From Sedimentitalea sp042687825 (GTDB taxonomy: Bacteria; Pseudomonadota; Alphaproteobacteria; Rhodobacterales; Rhodobacteraceae), in NCBI RefSeq assembly GCF_042687825.1, contig NZ_JBHUQE010000038.1, forward strand, positions 1 to 12,674: a DNA stretch of 12,674 bases. The letters are read 5' to 3'. A program made the position numbers and the translations under genes. This document shows positions 8,478-12,674 of this stretch, piece after piece. The notes below the pieces were generated by a model. That model saw only the letters and a program-made list of their open reading frames with translations. It made no database searches and was not told where the DNA came from. Within the stretch, counting starts at the first letter, position 1. Each line of letters starts with the position of its first letter.

Positions 8478-9845
8478 TCAGCCGTCGATGCCGGCACCGG
8501 TGACCGTCTGGTCGCCCTTCAGGCCGATCGGCAGGCTGTCGAGATAGGCGTTGGGCCGGCGGCCGTCATAGGGGATGGCGTCGATGATATCCGCGGCCGG
8601 GGTCGGTGCCTTGTAGCCGTCGCTGTCCCAGGGGAAATCCGCCTCGTTGGCCAGCCCCTCGTCGACCAGCATGCGCGCTGCCGCCAGATAGATGTCGGGT
8701 TTATAGACCGAGCGGGCAACCTGGTCATACCAACTGTCGGGCTTTGCCTCGGCGATCTGGCCCCAGCGGCGCATCTGGGACAGGTACCAGACCGCGTCCG
8801 AATAGAACGGATAGGTGGCGTGATAGCGGAAGAACACGTTGAAATCAGGCACCGGCCGCGCATCGCCGGGTTCATATTCGAACGTCCCGGTCATGGAATT
8901 CGCAATCACCCGTTCATCAGCGCCGACATATTCCGAGCGGCTCAGGATCTCGACCGCCTCGTGACGGTTGGCGTTGTCATTCGCATCCAGCCAGATCGCC
9001 GCGCGGATCAGGGCCTTGACCAGCGCCAGCGTGGTATTGGGGTTCTGCTCGGCAAATTCAGCGGTGATCCCCAGAACTTTTTCGGGGTTGTTCCGCCACA
9101 GTTCATAGTCGGTGATGACCGGAACGCCGATGCCCTTGATCACAGCCTGCTGGTTCCACGGCTCGCCGACGCAATAGCCGTGGATCGTGCCGGCCTCGAG
9201 CGTTGCCGGCATCTGCGGCGGCGGGGTGACCGACAGAAAGACATCCGCGCCGATCTGGCCGGTCACGTCCGCCGGGCCATAATAACCCGGATGCAGCCCG
9301 CCCGCGGCCAGCCAATAGCGCAGTTCGTAATTATGCGTCGAAACCGGAAAAACCATGCCCATGTTGAACGGCTGGCCCTCGTCCTGCAGCGCCTGTACAA
9401 CCGGCTTTAGCGCGGCGGCGGAAATCGGGTGCTGCGGGCGCCCATCCGGCATCTTGGGGACATGCGGCAGCATCTGTTGCCAGACCGCGTTGGATACGGT
9501 GATGCCGTTACCGTTCAGGTCCATCGAAAACGGCGTGACAATATGGGCCTGGGTGCCATAGCCGATGGTGGCGGCCAGCGGCTGACCCGCCAGCATATGT
9601 GCGCCGTCCAGTTGACCGTCGATCACCCCGTCCAGCAGCACTTTCCAATTGGCCTGCGCTTCGAGCGTGACGAACAGGCCCTCGTCCAGGAAATAGCCCT
9701 GCTCGTAGGCAACCGCCAGCGGCGCCATATCGGTCAGCTTGATGAAACCGAGGGTCAGCTCGTCCTTTTCCAGGTCCAGTATCTCGGCCGCCGCCGGACC
9801 GGCCAGCGCCGTCACGACGGCGCATTTCATCAGGAATCGTTGCAT
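8478..9845 (-). CDS. nrtA: Nitrate ABC transporter substrate-binding protein
   Basis: Periplasmic protein that captures nitrate for NrtB. The 455-residue product begins with a Sec-type signal peptide (MQRFLMKCAVVTALAGPAAA, probable cleavage after residue 20). There is no lipobox Cys, so it should be soluble and not a lipoprotein like cyanobacterial NrtA. The body is an NrtA/CmpA-type fold, with FIKLTDMAPLAVAYEQGYF at 34-52 and the family motif CVGEPWNQ at 225-232. The ATG at 9845 was chosen because AAAGGA lies 8 bases upstream and the signal peptide starts there; the frame stays open another 71 codons upstream, but that part is the structured leader and does not look like protein. First structural gene after the regulatory gap. 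Confidence 0.95.
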   Translation of the reverse strand: MQRFLMKCAVVTALAGPAAAEILDLEKDELTLGFIKLTDMAPLAVAYEQGYFLDEGLFVTLEAQANWKVLLDGVIDGQLDGAHMLAGQPLAATIGYGTQAHIVTPFSMDLNGNGITVSNAVWQQMLPHVPKMPDGRPQHPISAAALKPVVQALQDEGQPFNMGMVFPVSTHNYELRYWLAAGGLHPGYYGPADVTGQIGADVFLSVTPPPQMPATLEAGTIHGYCVGEPWNQQAVIKGIGVPVITDYELWRNNPEKVLGITAEFAEQNPNTTLALVKALIRAAIWLDANDNANRHEAVEILSRSEYVGADERVIANSMTGTFEYEPGDARPVPDFNVFFRYHATYPFYSDAVWYLSQMRRWGQIAEAKPDSWYDQVARSVYKPDIYLAAARMLVDEGLANEADFPWDSDGYKAPTPAADIIDAIPYDGRRPNAYLDSLPIGLKGDQTVTGAGIDG

Positions 9846-10005
9846 CTCGTGTCCTTTCTTCGGGCCCGGAATTTTCAGGAAAGCTCCGGGAAAACGCATA
9901 TAGCCGCATGCACGCCCTACCGAGGATCGGCAGAGTGTGAGCGGCGTTGCTCTGGATGTCCCAGTCATTGGGGGAAATCGGATCGGCCCACCCCGTTGCA
10001 GGTCG
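9846..10005 (-). promoter_or_regulatory. Probable NasT-responsive (ANTAR-type) antiterminator leader of the nrt-nir-nas operon
   Basis: On the nrtA-sense strand three elements stand out. P1 (9984-10005): CCUGC and GUGGG close a six-base loop AACGGG, with two further outer G-C pairs beyond one mismatch. P2 (9939-9952): GAGC and GCUC close a six-base loop AACGCC. Both loops have A at position 1 and G at position 4, the known ANTAR target signature. A long hairpin (9903-9945) then pairs GCCGC with GCGGC and CACACUCUGCCGA with UCGGUAGGGCGUG around loop UCC. It uses part of the P2 loop and 3' arm, so the two exclude each other. Only a short UUUU (9891-9894) follows, eight bases after the stem, so the terminator is atypical. 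A further CCCGGA/UCCGGG hairpin (9865-9890) lies just before the ribosome site. The assignment combines visible structure with the adjacent nasT gene. Confidence 0.6.
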
Positions 10006-10035
10006 ATATCCAAACCATGCTGTAACGCAGCGAAA

Positions 10036-10074
10036 ACCGCCAGAAGATCTTTGCACATGCAGAAATTTGGCGGT
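10036..10074. repeat. Inverted repeat upstream of the nrtA leader, possible operator
   Basis: Perfect 7-bp arms (ACCGCCA and TGGCGGT on the nrtA-sense strand, at 10068-10074 and 10036-10042) with centres about 32 bp, or three helical turns, apart. A smaller TGCA-TG-TGCA palindrome (10052-10061) lies between them. Position and symmetry suit binding of a dimeric regulator, for example a nitrogen-control activator, at the nrtA promoter. No matching consensus was recognised, so this is only a candidate. Confidence 0.3.
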
Positions 10075-10085
10075 CGTTCTCGATG

Positions 10086-10109
10086 AAATCGGATCAGAGC
10101 GCCCGATTT
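10086..10109. terminator. Hairpin after nasS, weak terminator candidate
   Basis: Perfect 7-bp inverted repeat, AAATCGG (10086-10092) and CCGATTT (10103-10109), with a 10-base loop, starting 4 bp beyond the nasS stop. On the nasS-sense strand the stem ends in only UUU; on the plus strand it is followed by two more Ts (TTTTT in all). It probably ends or weakens the nasTS transcript before the nrtA control region. Read-through into nrtA cannot be excluded. Confidence 0.4.
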
Positions 10110-10113
10110 TTAG

Positions 10114-11289
10114 TCATTTGCTGCAATAGGGATCAAAAATGCGGCCGTCAAAGAATGCATCTGGCTGCAGGCTCAGCAGGCCTTTTTGCGACGCCACCGG
10201 CGTTTCGCGACGAATCGAACCTTCCAGTTTCTCCGAAGCACCGGGTAAATCGGCCTCGGTGCCCTGCATGTGCTGGCGATAGAGATCGCTGCGAAATACC
10301 GCGCCGGCGACGTCCTGGGCCCGGCGCGACGGCAGATCGTTGGTCAGGCTCATGCGGTGGGCGATCCACTTGGCCTGGCTGCGCCAGGGAAATCCCGCGG
10401 CGCCCTCGTGAAAAGTCACGAAATTTTCGACGCTGCGCAGCTCGCCCCGGCCGGAAATGATCAGCCGCCCGTCCAGCGCGCGGTCGATCAGGTCTGCCGG
10501 AACATCCAGATAGCCGGCGCGCGACATGATCGCGGCCGCCGCCACACGAGTATGAGGCCGCGACAGCCAGCGCCCGGCCTTCCAGACCGCCCGCAACAGT
10601 CCGCCCAGCAGATCCGGCCGGGTCTCGGCCCATTGCGTCCGTGCGGCCAGCACCTTTTCCGGCGCAAAGGCCCAGATCGCCGAACCCGGCAACAACAGCG
10701 CACCCACCCCGTTTTCCACTGCGACAGACCCCCAGGGCTCGCCGACGCAGAAAGCGTCGATCTCTTCTGCGGCCAGCGCTTTTGCCATCAGCGGTGGCGG
10801 CACGGTGCGGATTTCGATTGGCAGAGCGGACAGCGCGGTCCCATCAAACCAGTAGCGCAACAGGTGCAGTTGCATCGAAAACGGAAACGGCACGCCAAAC
10901 ACCAGTCGGTCCCCGGCACACCGGGCCAGCGCCCGCGCCGCGGCATGAACATCGCGAAAGTCGAATTCAAAGCCGGTCTCGCGAAGACGCCGCTCCAGCC
11001 GGCGGCCGACACCGATTACATCGCCGTTGACCGACAGAACCGAAACCGCCGAGACCGGCGTTCTGACTCCGCCAAGACCCAGCGCCATGGCCACGGGCAT
11101 CGGTGACAACAGCTGCGCCGCATCGACCCGGCCAAAGGCCAGCATGTCGCGTATCGACGACCACGAGGGCGCTGCAATCAGATCCAGCGCAAGGCCTTCC
11201 TGCTGGGCAAAGCCCATTTCCTGCGCCACGATCAGGGGGGCTGCATCCACCAACGGCATATACGCCACGGGCAGGGTCCGCGTTTTCAC
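10114..11289 (-). CDS. nasS: Nitrate/nitrite sensor protein, cytoplasmic NrtA-like regulator
   Basis: Binds and restrains NasT when nitrate and nitrite are absent, and releases it when they are present (known NasS role). The 391-residue product resembles the NrtA/CmpA binding-protein fold: LPVAYMPLVDAAPLIVAQEMG at 6-26 parallels the start of mature NrtA, FPFSMQLHLLRYW at 135-147 parallels the NrtA segment around 166-178, and CVGEPWGS at 181-188 is the shared family motif. It begins directly with this fold and has no signal peptide, which marks it as a cytoplasmic sensor and not a second transporter component. The start is GTG at 11289, overlapping the nasT stop as GTGA; the ribosome site is weak, so translation is probably coupled to nasT. 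Its stop is 268 bp before nrtA. Confidence 0.92.
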   Translation of the reverse strand: MKTRTLPVAYMPLVDAAPLIVAQEMGFAQQEGLALDLIAAPSWSSIRDMLAFGRVDAAQLLSPMPVAMALGLGGVRTPVSAVSVLSVNGDVIGVGRRLERRLRETGFEFDFRDVHAAARALARCAGDRLVFGVPFPFSMQLHLLRYWFDGTALSALPIEIRTVPPPLMAKALAAEEIDAFCVGEPWGSVAVENGVGALLLPGSAIWAFAPEKVLAARTQWAETRPDLLGGLLRAVWKAGRWLSRPHTRVAAAAIMSRAGYLDVPADLIDRALDGRLIISGRGELRSVENFVTFHEGAAGFPWRSQAKWIAHRMSLTNDLPSRRAQDVAGAVFRSDLYRQHMQGTEADLPGASEKLEGSIRRETPVASQKGLLSLQPDAFFDGRIFDPYCSK

Positions 11290-11870
11290 CGCAACAAACC
11301 CGACGCGGTGACCAGCGCCCCGGCCACATCCGCCACGCGGCGACCCTGGTCCATCGCCGCCCGGCGCAACAACGCATAGGCGGCGTCCTCGTCGATGTCG
11401 CGGGCCTTCATCAACAATCCCTTGGCGCGGTCGATCACCTTGCGCTCTTGCAGAGCCCGGCGCGTTTCGGCCAGTTCGGTGCGCATGCGGCGCAACATCT
11501 GGAACCGTGCGATCGCGGTGTCGATGACCGGCTTCAACCGTTCCGGGGCCAGACCATCAACCACATAGGCCGAGACGCCGGCCTCGATGGCCGCCGATGC
11601 CAGCCCGCCGGAATCGCCGGTGACGAACATGGCCACGGGACGCTCCAACGGTCCTGACGCCAGTGTCAGCTCCTCGAGCATGTCGCGGGTCGGGCTGTCG
11701 ATGTCGATCAGGACCACATCCGGGGCGTACGCCGCGATCTTGCGGGCCAGCCCCGATACCGCGCCGATCACATGGACTTCGCATGGCGCGCTGTCCTTGA
11801 GTGCATCGACAATGGCGATGGCGCGGTCGCGGTCTTCTTCGACAACGACGATGGTCAGTCCAGAATTCAT
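11286..11870 (-). CDS. nasT: ANTAR-domain response regulator, transcription antiterminator
   Basis: RNA-binding antiterminator for nitrate assimilation genes. The 194-residue product has a receiver-like domain at about 5-123 (acidic E11, E12, D13; D56 in the usual phospho-acceptor position; T84). A helical linker leads into an ANTAR domain at about 130-190 (ERKVIDRAKGLLMKARDIDE at 142-161, then AYALLRRAAMDQGRRVADVA). The receiver Lys expected near residue 105 is Asp (YVVDGL), which fits control by NasS binding and not by phosphorylation. I chose the ATG at 11870: AGGA lies 6 bases upstream and the receiver fold starts right there. A longer frame adds 26 unlikely residues. It is followed by overlapping nasS and, after that, by an RNA leader that looks like its target. 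Confidence 0.94.
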   Translation of the reverse strand: MNSGLTIVVVEEDRDRAIAIVDALKDSAPCEVHVIGAVSGLARKIAAYAPDVVLIDIDSPTRDMLEELTLASGPLERPVAMFVTGDSGGLASAAIEAGVSAYVVDGLAPERLKPVIDTAIARFQMLRRMRTELAETRRALQERKVIDRAKGLLMKARDIDEDAAYALLRRAAMDQGRRVADVAGALVTASGLLR

Positions 11871-11901
11871 GCCTGTCCTGATCCGCGCCCGCGCGACGTA
11901 A

Positions 11902-11936
11902 GGCAAGCACCAACAGGCAACCCGGCCTCGCTTGCC
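11902..11936 (-). repeat. Stem-loop in the nasT upstream region
   Basis: On the nasT-sense strand GGCAAGC (11930-11936) pairs perfectly with GCTTGCC (11902-11908), and inside it AGGC pairs with GCCT (11915-11918 with 11925-11928) around a six-base loop CGGGTT. It ends 31 bp before the nasT ATG. The loop lacks A at position 1, so it does not match the ANTAR target rule seen in the nrtA leader. It may affect nasT mRNA folding; no function can be assigned. Confidence 0.3.
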
Positions 11937-12487
11937 CGGCTTTTGCAAATTTTTTCAACGCCGTTGACCGCTTTCTTTGCAGTTGCAGCATTGTGGCGTC
12001 ACAGTTCTGGCAGGCCAGCCCTGCACCCGGTTTGAAGCCGCCCAACCGTTGCACTCGATGTCGTTCTCGACACTCCGGCCCCAGAATCCAGCCGTTTCCG
12101 GGCTGTGCAGGGCTGAAGAACAACATGTCATTGATTTCATACCGTCCCATGATTTCGCCCGGCGTCGAGGGAGCGCCGGCCGTGCCGTTGGGGCGCCATC
12201 GTCGAATGCGAACCAGAAACGTACGCTGACAAGCTGACTGATCGGGTTCTGGACGGCTGCGCCCAAACCTCCTCTGTCATTTCCCGCAGCCGCCGGCGCG
12301 GCGCGGCGCCCAAGGGTTCAGTGGTCAACAAGGTGCCCACAGCTCTTCTCTACATCCACTCAGCCCTTTCATACGGGAACACATCGCGACTTGTTTTTGT
12401 CCAAGACGACGATCTCCTGGCTGAGCCGACGTCACCAAGGCAAGGTATCACGAGATGCTGCGCCGCCTTAAAGGTCCGCCTGGATGA
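11937..12487. other. Non-coding region upstream of nasT, no gene supported
   Basis: About 550 bp with no reading frame that has a convincing start, ribosome site and recognisable protein. An AT-rich stretch (about 11941-11960) upstream of nasT is the most likely place for its promoter, but I see no clear -35/-10 pair. Other small marks: a CTGGC/GCCAG palindrome (12007-12018), a CCGGCG/CGCCGG inverted repeat (12159-12179), and three tandem copies of CGGCG (12294-12308). Confidence 0.5.
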
Positions 12488-12556
12488 AGGTTTTTCGACG
12501 CGGGCCATTGTGCACGGTATGGGCCGGGGCTGACAGTGGTCCGCGTCGAAAAACCT
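12488..12556 (+). repeat. Long near-perfect hairpin of unknown function
   Basis: A 16-bp perfect inverted repeat (AGGTTTTTCGACGCGG at 12488-12503, its complement at 12541-12556) is extended inward by eight more positions (12504-12511 with 12533-12540), giving a 24-position stem around a 21-base loop. The two imperfect positions (504/540 and 508/536) are G-U pairs if the plus strand is transcribed, but C-A mismatches on the other strand, so a plus-strand RNA folds better. No U-run follows. It could be a structured RNA, a small non-autonomous mobile element or a recombination site; the sequence alone does not decide. Confidence 0.6.
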
Positions 12557-12674
12557 CTCAGGCAAGAAGCTGCGGGTGCCGGGTGCCGCCTGTGGGGAAA
12601 GAGCGTTGTCGGCTGGTTCCATGACTGCGACAGACGCATTGGCGTGGGGGGTGAAGGCGGCCGTTTTCAAGTAC

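Noticed and set aside
9998..10011. Sigma-54-like GG-N10-GC spacing upstream of nrtA
   Set aside because: The invariant GG and GC have the right spacing, but the -12 element reads CTGCA and not TTGCA, the -24 flank is poor, and a start about 12 bases downstream would remove the first hexaloop hairpin from the transcript. A nitrogen-controlled promoter remains possible, but this match alone is weak.
11557..12150. Minus-strand 197-codon frame overlapping the nasT start region
   Set aside because: Its second half is an out-of-frame reading of nasT, and the first half has no family features; nasT in the other frame is certain.
12294..12308. Three tandem CGGCG pentamers
   Set aside because: Too short to call a functional repeat in such GC-rich DNA.
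12321..12533. Plus-strand 70-codon frame ending inside the long hairpin
   Set aside because: No ribosome site or recognisable protein; its last codons are the hairpin arm and loop.
12350..12670. Minus-strand 106-codon frame across the long hairpin
   Set aside because: The only start inside the window near its beginning is TTG, there is no clear ribosome site, it runs through both hairpin arms, and the product matches no family I recognise. It could be the tail of a gene entering from the right, which the window cannot show.

Overview
This is a high-GC (strong G/C at codon third positions) alphaproteobacterial segment, most likely Rhodobacterales (Roseobacter/Paracoccus type). That placement is inferred from base composition and from the resemblance of the proteins to Paracoccus-type nas genes; no taxonomic marker is present. 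Nearly the whole window is one nitrate assimilation locus on the minus strand, read from right to left: nasT, nasS, a 268-bp regulatory gap, nrtA, nrtB, a fused double-ATPase nrtC/D, nirB, nirD and nasA.

Regulation comes first in transcription order. NasT (11286-11870) is an ANTAR RNA-binding antiterminator, and NasS (10114-11289) is its cytoplasmic nitrate/nitrite-sensing partner, related to the transporter's binding protein. The gap between nasS and nrtA folds, on the nrtA-sense strand, into what looks like a NasT target: two small hairpins whose six-base loops both begin AACG (A1 and G4, the ANTAR signature), and a long hairpin that cannot form together with the second of them.

The structural genes follow. 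NrtA (periplasmic binding protein), NrtB (permease) and NrtC/D (two ABC domains in one chain) import nitrate. NasA (molybdopterin Fe-S enzyme) reduces nitrate to nitrite. NirB (FAD/NADH, 2Fe-2S, 4Fe-4S, siroheme) with NirD (intact Rieske site) reduces nitrite to ammonium. No dedicated NADH-oxidising subunit for NasA lies in the window, so electrons probably reach NasA from NirB/NirD, as described for Paracoccus NasB-NasG-NasC. From nrtB to nasA the genes are separated by at most 5 bp or overlap, which indicates a single transcript with translational coupling.

The left edge holds the last 21 codons of an unidentified plus-strand gene that converges on nasA, with a 9-bp-stem hairpin between the two. 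The right edge (about 11.95-12.67 kb) has no gene I can support, but carries a striking 24-position hairpin at 12488-12556. The locus is ordinary in content. Its most interesting parts are the leader RNA, the asymmetric ATPase fusion and the orphan hairpin.
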